Of a stretch of 27,438 nucleotides of DNA, positions 1-7,003 are shown in pieces. The notes beneath the pieces are model-generated. The model was not told the DNA's origin, made no database searches, and worked only from the letters and a program-made list of their open reading frames with translations. Source of the stretch: Paulinella micropora (taxonomy: Eukaryota > Cercozoa > Imbricatea > Euglyphida). How positions within the stretch are numbered: the first letter of the stretch is position 1; each line of letters opens with the position of its first letter. The position numbers were made by a program, and so were the translations under genes. The stretch covers positions 698,810-726,247 of the forward strand of contig BJOX01000102.1 of assembly GCA_009731375.1 (NCBI GenBank). Direction: 5' to 3'.

Positions 1-279
1 GGGCGTGCCCACGAGCAGGACCGCTCCCTTGTACCAAGGAGCCAGCGAGTTCTGCGACAGGCGCTGGGCCACGTCCTTCATGCCTTGGATAACACCATTA
101 CCCCCTGCCGCCCCGGCCGCCGACAAGGCCGAGTAGATAATCGAACTTGTAGCGAGGGAGTCAGTTTGAATGATCGGCCGGGTCTCGATACCATGCTCGA
201 CCTGGTTGGTCTGGGCGGCCGAGGACTTTTCGTCCGAAGTATTCACGAGGGGGACAACGGGGCCTCTGTTACCACTCAT
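1..279 (-). CDS. Hypothetical protein, N-terminal part (runs off the left edge)
   Basis: An open frame on the minus strand starts with ATG at 279 and stays open for 93 codons to the window edge, so the C-terminus is missing. The N-terminal half is polar and rich in Ser, Thr and Asn. An Ala/Gly-rich stretch follows (about residues 50-62), and the visible part ends in a hydrophobic run (AVLLVG) that could begin a membrane segment. I do not recognise the family. It is the most downstream visible member of a leftward gene series, and its Ala/Gly-rich low-complexity character resembles the neighbours at 0.6-3.7 kb, so a virion or membrane role is possible. That is inference from context only. The reading frame is better supported than any function. 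Confidence 0.55.
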   Translation of the reverse strand, partial: MSGNRGPVVPLVNTSDEKSSAAQTNQVEHGIETRPIIQTDSLATSSIIYSALSAAGAAGGNGVIQGMKDVAQRLSQNSLAPWYKGAVLLVGTP

Positions 280-331
280 GGCGACTGAGACTGTTAGTAG
301 TTAATCTGCCCGACAAGAAAAAAAAAATTAA

Positions 332-598
332 TTATTTGCCTCCGCCAAGCAGCTGCTGCTCGCAGCGGGCGGCCTGTTCGGGTGTCACTTCTAGCAAGAT
401 GGTGGCATCGGCGATGGCCGGCTGCTTGAACACTTTCTCGATGGGCGCTTCGGCCACGGTAGTCTGCAGGACCTCGATGGCCCCTTTTTCGGCGTCCTCT
501 TGCTGTCGGCGTTTATGGCCCGCGACGCGCGACTGTGCCTCGTTGACTTTGCCCAAGGCCAGCGCCGAGGTCGGATCAAAAAAAGCCAGGTGCTGCAT
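332..598 (-). CDS. Small hypothetical protein (88 aa)
   Basis: The frame could be opened eight codons further upstream by a TTG, but the ATG at 598 is preferred because it directly follows a run of seven A residues, the same context seen at several other genes here. The product is 88 residues, mostly helical in composition, rich in Ala, Glu and Gln, with a basic patch (KRRQQ) in the middle. There is no signal peptide, membrane segment or recognisable domain. The stop codon lies in an AATTAATT palindrome followed by an A-run. It is on the same strand as the coiled-coil gene upstream, with under 50 bases between them. No function can be assigned. Confidence 0.55.
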   Translation of the reverse strand: MQHLAFFDPTSALALGKVNEAQSRVAGHKRRQQEDAEKGAIEVLQTTVAEAPIEKVFKQPAIADATILLEVTPEQAARCEQQLLGGGK

Positions 599-645
599 TT
601 TTTTCTCTCCTTGTTTTGGCAAGCAGTCAGTTTATTATTTTTTTT

Positions 646-1824
646 TCATTGAGTGCCCCTGAACGCGTACATGATCTGGTCCGCGTCGAGGACGGCCTTG
701 AGACCGGACAATGCCTCTCGTATTACTTCATTGTCTTTTTGCTGGATAGCCTTCTCGAGTTTCTGGGCCCTCTCTTGCTGGAAATCAGCGAGGTTGTTAG
801 GCAAGGCACGCAGAATCCACAGTGCCGCGTCTGCAGCGGTGGCATTGGTGCCGAGAAGCTCACCGACACTGCCGTACTTAAACTTCCGCGCCAATTGTTG
901 CTTGCCGTCATCTGACCACTCGATTTGTGGAGGTAAGCGGCTCGTGTCGCTGGTCACGGCGTATGACAGGAGGGTTTTCACCGTGCCCGTTGTCATGTCT
1001 GCTCCTGTCAGCAGAAGCTTGCCGGTGCCTTCTGTCAGGCCACCTAAGCCCTCTATGAGTTTTACTCCTGCGCCCCCGAGCAGCTTGCCTCCTTCGCTTG
1101 CTACGCTGCCCACGCCTGTTGCCAAGTTGCCTATACCGCCCCCTAAGCCCGGCGCGGCGCTGCTGGCTGCGCTACCGATCGTGGTACCGACCACGTCGGC
1201 AGAGCCGCCGACAAGAGCGCCGATCAAGCTGCCGACCCCTCCACCGACGGCCGCGATCGTGCCCAGCGCATTGGCGACCTTGTTGGAGCCGAGCGCCTTT
1301 CCGACCTTGATGGTCAGCACTCGTTGCTTGTGGTTGGCCAGCTTTTTTTTCTGTTGCTCCAACTGTTGCTTTGACATCAACCCTTTTTGTTCCGCCGCGA
1401 TGAGCCGGCCCTCGGCCGCGTCAATCTGGGCAAGCATCGCGCTCTTGGCCTCCTGCAGCTTGACAGCGTTGGCTTTCGTGGCTACTGTACTTTCGAGCTC
1501 GCTCATTTCCTTGGCGTCCTGTGCTGCCTTTGCCGTCACTTTGCTCAAATTTTCCATTTCCTCCTTGGCCTTTTCTCTTTGGACCTTGGCCTCTGCCTCT
1601 TGCTTGGCAGCTTGGATAGTGGTTTCTAACGAGTCTCCCTCGACGTCCAGTTTCTCCTTGTTAGACTCGTTGAGCTTCTCCTTGGCTTCCACTTTCTTAG
1701 CCTCCGCGTCGGCGAGCTCTTTTTGCTGCTTGGCCTTCTTTTCCACGGCGGTGGTCTCTGCGAGTACCTTGGTCACTTCGTATTCATGTTTTTCGTCTTC
1801 GTACAGCTCTGTGGCCTGGTGCAT
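646..1824 (-). CDS. Coiled-coil / Gly-rich protein, probably the 3' part of a frameshifted larger gene
   Basis: From the first ATG (1824) this encodes 392 residues. Three regions are visible: an N-terminal charged coiled coil of roughly 170 residues rich in Lys, Glu and Ala; a Gly/Ala/Val-rich hydrophobic segment of about 100 residues with repeated GG motifs; and a C-terminal helical region. The frame stays open upstream to 1893 and that stretch reads like normal protein, but it has no ATG. It overlaps the end of the upstream ORF (1847-2701) in the +1 frame relative to it. The two may therefore be one gene broken by a one-base indel (real or sequencing error) or joined by programmed frameshifting. 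The alternative is two genes with a short overlap. Coiled coil plus Gly-rich hydrophobic segment suggests a structural or membrane-associated protein, but no family is recognised. Confidence 0.6.
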   Translation of the reverse strand: MHQATELYEDEKHEYEVTKVLAETTAVEKKAKQQKELADAEAKKVEAKEKLNESNKEKLDVEGDSLETTIQAAKQEAEAKVQREKAKEEMENLSKVTAKAAQDAKEMSELESTVATKANAVKLQEAKSAMLAQIDAAEGRLIAAEQKGLMSKQQLEQQKKKLANHKQRVLTIKVGKALGSNKVANALGTIAAVGGGVGSLIGALVGGSADVVGTTIGSAASSAAPGLGGGIGNLATGVGSVASEGGKLLGGAGVKLIEGLGGLTEGTGKLLLTGADMTTGTVKTLLSYAVTSDTSRLPPQIEWSDDGKQQLARKFKYGSVGELLGTNATAADAALWILRALPNNLADFQQERAQKLEKAIQQKDNEVIREALSGLKAVLDADQIMYAFRGTQ

Positions 1825-1846
1825 TGCCACTGCCACATCGATCGGG

Positions 1847-2701
1847 TCAGGATTGGATTCGTTGAGTGCTACTTGCAGCCGGGAGAGCAAGGTTTAGTGC
1901 CGGGCTAGGAACCAGAGCGCCGGCCGTGGGCTCGAGCAGCTTGTCTTTCCATTTGGTAAACGGGTCTGATCCGCCCAGCATGGTAGAAAGAAACGAGCCA
2001 AAGTTTGTGTCCTTGGTAGCCTGAAGGAGAGTAGCCGCGTCGGCCCTGGTTTGTGGCGTGACGTACGGCGGCATGCTCTTGTGCGGCTTTGTCGCGGCCG
2101 CCGCGGGCTTCTTGGTGGTAGGAGGGGGCGGCTCGTCTTCTTCCTTGCCCTCCGCTACTTGGCCGTCCTCGCTCTCTTTCGGGCCTTCTTTCTTCGGCTC
2201 CTTGTCCTCTTCCTTCGTCTCCGGCTCTTCTTCGTCCTCCTTCGTCTTTTCGGGTTCGTGTTTTTCCTCCTCGGTCGCACCCGATTCACCCTTCTCCTCT
2301 TCCATCTTTTCCGGCTCCCCCGCCTTCGGCCCTTCTTCCTTCTCCTCTGTCTTCTCCTTGTCATGTTCCGTGGCCTCCTGCCCCTCCTCCTTCTCTTTTG
2401 TTTCTGCGGCCTTCGGCTCCTCCTCCTTCTTTTTCTGTTCTACCGCCTTCGGTCCCTTCGCTTCTTCTGTCATTGCCGGCGCAGCCTCTGCCGGCTCCAG
2501 CAGCTGCATGGCCGTGCCGAGGTTAGGATTTGCGTAGTGCATGAGGCTGCGGGCCTTGGCAGAGACGGCCACGGAACCCTGGTTTTCCGGCCGCTTGAGC
2601 CGCTTCGGCATGGGCGATTCATCCAGCCAGGCCGGCCTCTTCCGAGAATTGCCTGCTACTACCGGCCGGGTGCTGATCCATGGACAGCCAGGCGTAAACA
2701 T
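1847..2701 (-). CDS. Highly charged Glu/Lys-rich protein with YANP motif
   Basis: The ATG at 2701 is chosen over an upstream in-frame GTG. The product is 284 residues. The N-terminal 45 residues are basic with nuclear-localisation-like patches (KRLKRP). Residues about 42-61 carry a GSV...AKARSLMHYANPNL motif that recurs in the next gene upstream (2746-3684), where the spacing is the same. The middle, about residues 75-205, is a low-complexity Lys/Glu/Pro tract. After it comes a Pro/Lys-rich linker and a more ordered C-terminal part. The end overlaps the open frame of the downstream coiled-coil gene, so the true C-terminus may lie in that gene (see 646-1824). The charge and tandem position with a paralogue suggest a virion core or nucleic-acid-associated protein. 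This is inference. Confidence 0.6.
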   Translation of the reverse strand: MFTPGCPWISTRPVVAGNSRKRPAWLDESPMPKRLKRPENQGSVAVSAKARSLMHYANPNLGTAMQLLEPAEAAPAMTEEAKGPKAVEQKKKEEEPKAAETKEKEEGQEATEHDKEKTEEKEEGPKAGEPEKMEEEKGESGATEEEKHEPEKTKEDEEEPETKEEDKEPKKEGPKESEDGQVAEGKEEDEPPPPTTKKPAAAATKPHKSMPPYVTPQTRADAATLLQATKDTNFGSFLSTMLGGSDPFTKWKDKLLEPTAGALVPSPALNLALPAASSTQRIQS

Positions 2702-2745
2702 CTTTCTTTTATTGACAAGCCGAGAAAAAAATTCCACTTTATCTG

Positions 2746-3684
2746 TCACGCGGCCAGCCCCTTGTCTATTATCTCTTTTCTGGCTTCTAGCTTGGCTTTC
2801 TTGCTTCTCATTTCCTTGGCATCATCTGTATCTCCCCAGGCGTCTTCTTCGTCCTTGATGTCTTTCGTGAGCTTGGTTATCGCTTCGCCTAGCCTGTGCG
2901 ACCAGGCCCTCAGTTTCTCTTCTTGTTTGGGAGTCTTGTTCGCTTGGTACGCCGCCACCTTGTCCTTTGCCTCCTGTGTTTTTTGGTCGACGACGACGCT
3001 GCTGCTGCTACTGCTGCCATCGCCGCCGTTGAGTGATGCGTTTATTTTGGCCATGGCCGAGCTCAGTGCGCCAGTGAGGCCGCCGCCTGCTGCTTTGGCG
3101 TCGGGCTTTTGTGTTTTGGCGTCCGGCTTCGGTGCTTTTTTCAGTTGCTTGCCTGCTTGGATCTGAGACATTAGGTCTGGCTTAGCGCTGCTCTTTTTGT
3201 CCTTCTTGTCGTCGTCGTGCACCACGACAGCCGCGCTGCTGTCAAACGACTGGAGCACCGGCGCGGCTTGATGAGTCTTCGCGTCAGCGGCGGGCGCGGC
3301 GGCCGCCGAGCTCTTCTTGTCGTCGTCGTCGTGCACAATGACAGCCGCGCCGCTGTCAAACGACTGTAGCACCGGCGCGGCGGCCGCTGAGTTCTTCTTG
3401 TCGTCGTCGTCGTGCACTATGACAGCCGCGCTGCTGTCAAACGACTGTAGCACCGGCGCGGCATGCGTGGCCTTTGCAGCAGTGGCAGCAGGCACGGTTG
3501 CTGCTGGCGCGACTGCATCCAGCACGGCCGAGAGCTGCGGGTTGGCATATTTCATGATTTCCCTGGTCTTGGCCGCCATCTCGACCGATCCACCGCCCAC
3601 AAAGCCAGTGCGCTGCTTCTTGAAGGAAACAGGCGCATCGCTGGTAAAAGCACGGCCGGCGTGCCTCTTGCGCCAGGGCTTCAT
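2746..3684 (-). CDS. Paralogue with YANP motif and three acidic repeats
   Basis: The ATG at 3684 follows GATAAAAA, a poxvirus-late-like start context. The product is 312 residues. Its basic N-terminus (KPWRKRHAGR, KKQR) leads into a GSV...AAKTREIMKYANPQL motif at about residues 32-51, which matches the downstream neighbour at the same spacing. Three near-identical repeats of about 20 residues follow (roughly residues 76-97, 103-124 and 141-161, DNA 3202-3459), each built as APVLQSFDS, then an Ala/Val stretch, then an HDDD acid cluster and Lys. The C-terminal third is charged and helical. I do not recognise the family. The shared motif marks this and 1847-2701 as tandem duplicates whose tails have diverged into different low-complexity sequences. 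Confidence 0.65.
   Translation of the reverse strand: MKPWRKRHAGRAFTSDAPVSFKKQRTGFVGGGSVEMAAKTREIMKYANPQLSAVLDAVAPAATVPAATAAKATHAAPVLQSFDSSAAVIVHDDDDKKNSAAAAPVLQSFDSGAAVIVHDDDDKKSSAAAAPAADAKTHQAAPVLQSFDSSAAVVVHDDDKKDKKSSAKPDLMSQIQAGKQLKKAPKPDAKTQKPDAKAAGGGLTGALSSAMAKINASLNGGDGSSSSSSVVVDQKTQEAKDKVAAYQANKTPKQEEKLRAWSHRLGEAITKLTKDIKDEEDAWGDTDDAKEMRSKKAKLEARKEIIDKGLAA
3202..3459 (-). repeat. Three in-frame tandem coding repeats
   Basis: Three copies of a roughly 60-base segment lie inside the 2746-3684 gene. They encode the APVLQSFDS...HDDD repeat and are separated by short Ala/Ser-rich linkers of different lengths. The DNA copies remain very similar (for example, the bases encoding QSFDS are nearly invariant), which suggests recent expansion. 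Confidence 0.85.
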
Positions 3685-3725
3685 TTTTTATCAAACTGTC
3701 TGGCGATGAAAATAAAAAAAACCTG

Positions 3726-3863
3726 CTACTTCTTCTTACTGACAACGGGGTTCTTCTTGGCTGGCTTCTTCTTGGCCTTGTTGAGCGCTGCCTTTACCAC
3801 GGCCTTCGCCGGTTCGGCTTGGTCGACTAGCAAGCGCGTCCTGTCACTCAAGACTAGCGGCAT
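3726..3863 (-). CDS. Small Lys/Ala-rich basic protein (45 aa)
   Basis: A 45-residue frame begins at the ATG at 3863, which follows an A-run ending ACCGAT. The N-terminal half is ordinary sequence. The C-terminal half is a Lys/Ala/Pro tail (AKKKPAKK type) like the tails of histone H1-like and other small DNA-condensing proteins. It sits between the paralogue gene upstream on the left and the divergent ATPase gene on the right, with its own promoter-like A-run, which supports a real gene despite the length. DNA binding is inferred from composition only. Confidence 0.5.
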   Translation of the reverse strand: MPLVLSDRTRLLVDQAEPAKAVVKAALNKAKKKPAKKNPVVSKKK

Positions 3864-3902
3864 ATCGGTTTTTTTTAATATTCGGCAAGAAGCTTTAAAA
3901 AA
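3864..3902. promoter_or_regulatory. Short divergent promoter region
   Basis: Only 39 bases separate the start codons of the small basic protein (leftward) and the ATPase (rightward). The region is AT-rich, with an eight-T run on the left and a seven-A run directly in front of the rightward ATG. Both strands therefore show an A-tract close to the start codon. Confidence 0.5.
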
Positions 3903-4356
3903 ATGATGCAGCAGCAGCAGCAGCCGGAAGGCCCGGTCGAACAGCTGCCGGAGCCGGAACAGCAGCTGGGCGAGAAGACAATCGAGGAGAAGATACTTGA
4001 CTATGTCGACAAACAGAAAGACAAGGGCAAGAAGAAGAAGAAGAAGCAGCAGCAACCGGCAGAGCCGCTGCAGCCGACCGAGTTCAAGCGGAACATCGAA
4101 GTCTTCTACCCGCGCGAAAAGGGAGCGGGGCAGCTGTTCGTGCTAGTCGGAAAATCGGAACGAGGCAAGACCCATTTCCTGAAATGGCTCTTGTACAGCC
4201 TGTGCGCACGCAAGAAGGACCCGTTCCAGTACGGCCTAATCATGGTTCGCACCAAGTTCAAGAATAGCTTTTCTTTTCATTTTGCGAGCGAGCAGCACTG
4301 CAAGATCTACGAAGGGTTCAGGATGGACATCCTGCAGAACTACGTGGAAAATCTCA
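3903..4356 (+). CDS. A32-like DNA packaging ATPase, N-terminal part (cut by gap)
   Basis: The frame starts at an ATG after seven A residues and runs into the assembly gap, giving about 151 residues. The first 60 are Gln/Lys/Pro-rich. A Walker A motif (VGKSERGKTHF) follows a hydrophobic strand (LFVLV), after a segment (FYPREKGAGQ) typical of the start of the ATPase core. Next comes a strand and polar loop (LIMVRTKF) and a helix (KIYEGF) as in A32/FtsK-HerA-type packaging ATPases of NCLDVs. Family knowledge: these enzymes pump the genome into the capsid. The Walker B and arginine-finger part is in the gap. The 3' end may be near 5679, where a frame after the second gap meets TAA, but that link is unproven. 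Confidence 0.75.
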
Positions 4357-5163
4357 NNNNNNNNNNNNNNNNNNNNNNNNNNNNNNNNNNNNNNNNNNNN
4401 NNNNNNNNNNNNNNNNNNNNNNNNNNNNNNNNNNNNNNNNNNNNNNNNNNNNNNNNNNNNNNNNNNNNNNNNNNNNNNNNNNNNNNNNNNNNNNNNNNNN
4501 NNNNNNNNNNNNNNNNNNNNNNNNNNNNNNNNNNNNNNNNNNNNNNNNNNNNNNNNNNNNNNNNNNNNNNNNNNNNNNNNNNNNNNNNNNNNNNNNNNNN
4601 NNNNNNNNNNNNNNNNNNNNNNNNNNNNNNNNNNNNNNNNNNNNNNNNNNNNNNNNNNNNNNNNNNNNNNNNNNNNNNNNNNNNNNNNNNNNNNNNNNNN
4701 NNNNNNNNNNNNNNNNNNNNNNNNNNNNNNNNNNNNNNNNNNNNNNNNNNNNNNNNNNNNNNNNNNNNNNNNNNNNNNNNNNNNNNNNNNNNNNNNNNNN
4801 NNNNNNNNNNNNNNNNNNNNNNNNNNNNNNNNNNNNNNNNNNNNNNNNNNNNNNNNNNNNNNNNNNNNNNNNNNNNNNNNNNNNNNNNNNNNNNNNNNNN
4901 NNNNNNNNNNNNNNNNNNNNNNNNNNNNNNNNNNNNNNNNNNNNNNNNNNNNNNNNNNNNNNNNNNNNNNNNNNNNNNNNNNNNNNNNNNNNNNNNNNNN
5001 NNNNNNNNNNNNNNNNNNNNNNNNNNNNNNNNNNNNNNNNNNNNNNNNNNNNNNNNNNNNNNNNNNNNNNNNNNNNNNNNNNNNNNNNNNNNNNNNNNNN
5101 NNNNNNNNNNNNNNNNNNNNNNNNNNNNNNNNNNNNNNNNNNNNNNNNNNNNNNNNNNNNNNN
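4357..5163. other. Assembly gap (807 N)
   Basis: Unknown bases. The gap truncates the ATPase on its left and a recombinase gene fragment on its right, so the order and orientation across it depend on scaffolding only. Three 10-base gaps also occur at 5653-5662, 22423-22432 and 25711-25720. Confidence 0.99.
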
Positions 5164-5652
5164 AGGTGTGTCAGGTCTTCGAACGTATTCTTAAAGCCGC
5201 CACCTTTCAGGGCCGCGCCCACTTCGCTGTTGGGCATCACTTGGCTGGGCCTGTCGATGTTCTTCTTGTGGCCCGCAACCACCAGACTCTGCATCCACGG
5301 CAGCGTGCTGACCTTCATCTTCTTCGTCGGTGGCATGGCAATCGGCTGGTCATCCTCTTCCGCCAGGATCTCTGCCCGGTGCGAGGTCCAGCTCAAGTAA
5401 TCGGACTTGGGCCTGTCGCCTTTCAGCAGCATGCTAGCGCCCGGCGCCATCTTGGCCCGGTGCTTAAAATGGTTCTCTGTGCCAAAGATCAAGTGGCGCC
5501 AGATCCTCAGTACACCGGTTGCCGAGGCCGTGGGCAGGGCGATGGGTTTGCCGACATAGATAGAGTCTTGGTAATCACTTTGGTCGTCCGGGTCTTTGAG
5601 GGGGTCTGCGCCTTTTTTCGCCGCCCGGTGTTGCAAGACATGCTTTTGGCGG
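5164..5652 (-). CDS. Tyrosine recombinase, second copy, intronless internal fragment
   Basis: This 489-base segment aligns without indels to 7599-8060 plus 8111-8137 of the full recombinase gene. The only structural difference is that the 50-base intron of that copy (8061-8110) is absent here. I count nine base differences, every one synonymous, so the encoded protein segment is identical (covering the residues around the exon junction to the THLYQ-preceding segment). The fragment is bounded by gaps on both sides, so its continuation and its location in the scaffold are uncertain. It may be a genuine second gene, part of a second related viral genome, or a contig from another haplotype placed here. 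The purely synonymous divergence argues against a sequencing artefact and against a decaying pseudogene. Confidence 0.85.
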
Positions 5653-5728
5653 NNNNNNNNNNACGGTTACGACAGCTCTTAAAGAAAAAACAAAAGTTCT
5701 GGCCCGTATACGTATATCAGAAGCCAGA

Positions 5729-6307
5729 ATGCTACTGGCCGCGTTACCAGCTGATCTCCTGGTAGAAGTGCTGTCTTACCTCCGAGTCGGTGAGGTCGCG
5801 CACACGATCCGTTACCTTAAAACGCACACGGACCGGTTTGCACGCGGCCGGTGGAAACGGCGCAAAGTGCAGAACGGAGAGCTGGCCGGTTTGCACAAGT
5901 TCCTGAACACTACCTTCAACTTCAACGCCAAGTCGCTGCCGCGCCTCATCAGCGACGTGGTGCGCAAGAGCGCGCACACCTGCTTCGACTGCTGCCAGAG
6001 AAAAACTCTCGAAGGCTACTGCAACTACTGCTTTGTGTATCACAACCGCCACCGTCTGATCACGCCCTTTGCCGCCTGTCGACGCATGGGACGGACGTCT
6101 TTCCCTGTGCCCAAGACCACTCGTGAACCAGTCATAGCCGTGGCCTATATACCGGCTTACCGCTTCCGGCAAGCATACGAGGACGCGGGCTGGCCGGTGG
6201 TGGAAGCTGGCAAGTGGACAACTTACCTGTGGCTGGCAGGAGCCGAAGAGACAGCGGCCCGTTTTCTGCCTCGTTTCAACAAGGCGCTGTACATTACGGA
6301 TTTTTAA
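5729..6307 (+). CDS. F-box-like protein with zinc-binding cysteine cluster
   Basis: This is a complete 192-residue frame. The N-terminus (LAALPADLLVEVLSYLRV, residues 3-20) has the Leu-Pro and hydrophobic spacing of an F-box, which in cells docks to Skp1 of SCF ubiquitin ligases. Residues 85-101 hold two CxxC pairs (C85/C88 and C98/C101) that could bind one zinc ion. The C-terminal half is rich in aromatic residues and unassigned. F-box proteins are frequent in NCLDVs, where they are thought to redirect host protein degradation. The 66 bases between the 10-N gap and the ATG contain an A-rich run. The gene converges on 6332-6895, with a 16-bp palindrome at the junction. The F-box call is by eye from one motif. 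Confidence 0.6.
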   Translation: MLLAALPADLLVEVLSYLRVGEVAHTIRYLKTHTDRFARGRWKRRKVQNGELAGLHKFLNTTFNFNAKSLPRLISDVVRKSAHTCFDCCQRKTLEGYCNYCFVYHNRHRLITPFAACRRMGRTSFPVPKTTREPVIAVAYIPAYRFRQAYEDAGWPVVEAGKWTTYLWLAGAEETAARFLPRFNKALYITDF

Positions 6308-6323
6308 ATCTTCTTCTACCAAT

Positions 6324-6339
6324 CTTTTTAATTAAAAAG
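6324..6339. terminator. Perfect AT palindrome between convergent genes
   Basis: CTTTTTAATTAAAAAG is a perfect 16-bp palindrome. It lies just after the stop of the F-box gene and contains the stop codon of the leftward gene. A related palindrome sits at the next convergent junction (12685-12696). Hairpin transcript-end signals are known in some giant viruses, so a role in transcript termination for both strands is plausible. Confidence 0.4.
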
Positions 6340-6895
6340 CGAAATGCTCTGGGAAGCTGCCAAGTTCATTTTCTTCTTGCCTGTCCTGTTCTTCGTAAGT
6401 CAGAACAGGGGTCAGGAGCTCGAAAGGAGGCATTGTCTCTTCTTCGGTAACGGCAACTGCACCAACTGTCTCGTCCAGTCCAGGCTGGAACGCGCTTGTT
6501 GTGTCTGGAGCGAGCTCAGCAAGGGATGCAAATCCGTCGCGGACGCATTGCAGATCGCTCACGACAGCGGCGACGCTTGGTACAAGGGGCTGGTCACTGA
6601 CCCCAGCCGGTGCCCGCCGCCGTGAGCGGGTGCCCCAGTCAGTCGCGAACTGGCCCATGACCTCGACTGCTATTTCGGGCGCGCAGACCCACGTGCCACA
6701 GCGCTGGCCGCGCTGTTTCGGGAATTTGAATTTCGAAATGTGACCGTTGGTTACTCGATAGGGGTGTAGCTCAAGGTGCCTGCGGATCCGTTCCGCGCAA
6801 CGGCTAGGAGTCAAAAAAGGAAACGTTTTCCCGGCAAAATCGATCAGCGAAATTTTCCCGTCAGGTGCCACTCGGCATGGTTTGTCGCGTTTCAT
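6332..6895 (-). CDS. Hypothetical protein (187 aa)
   Basis: This is a complete frame from the ATG at 6895. The N-terminal 85 residues are basic and look globular, with aromatic residues and a pattern (HISKFKFPKQRG) that could suit a small nucleic-acid-binding domain. The C-terminal half is acidic and low in predicted structure, ending in a Glu-rich segment. I could not match it to a family. It follows the recombinase gene on the same strand after 108 bases, which contain an A-run and a short ATTCGAC/GTCGAAT inverted repeat. Its 3' end meets the F-box gene tail to tail. Confidence 0.5.
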   Translation of the reverse strand: MKRDKPCRVAPDGKISLIDFAGKTFPFLTPSRCAERIRRHLELHPYRVTNGHISKFKFPKQRGQRCGTWVCAPEIAVEVMGQFATDWGTRSRRRAPAGVSDQPLVPSVAAVVSDLQCVRDGFASLAELAPDTTSAFQPGLDETVGAVAVTEEETMPPFELLTPVLTYEEQDRQEENELGSFPEHFAF

Positions 6896-7003
6896 CGTAA
6901 TTAGCGGCGCGGTAAAAAAATTTGCAAGGGATTCGACCTTGCTTGCTTTTCACTTTCGACCTTCAATAAAAGTCGAATTATGAGCTTTTAATTCTTGAAA
7001 CTC

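Noticed and set aside
653-1897. Long plus-strand frame of 414 codons opposite the coiled-coil gene
   Set aside because: Mirror frame of a GC-rich Lys/Glu/Ala gene. The product is a Ser/Pro/Leu-rich artefact without domain, and the minus strand has the coding pattern.
2051-3166. Plus-strand Leu/Arg/Phe-rich frame spanning two genes
   Set aside because: It is the reverse reading of the Glu/Lys tract and crosses the boundary of two supported minus-strand genes.
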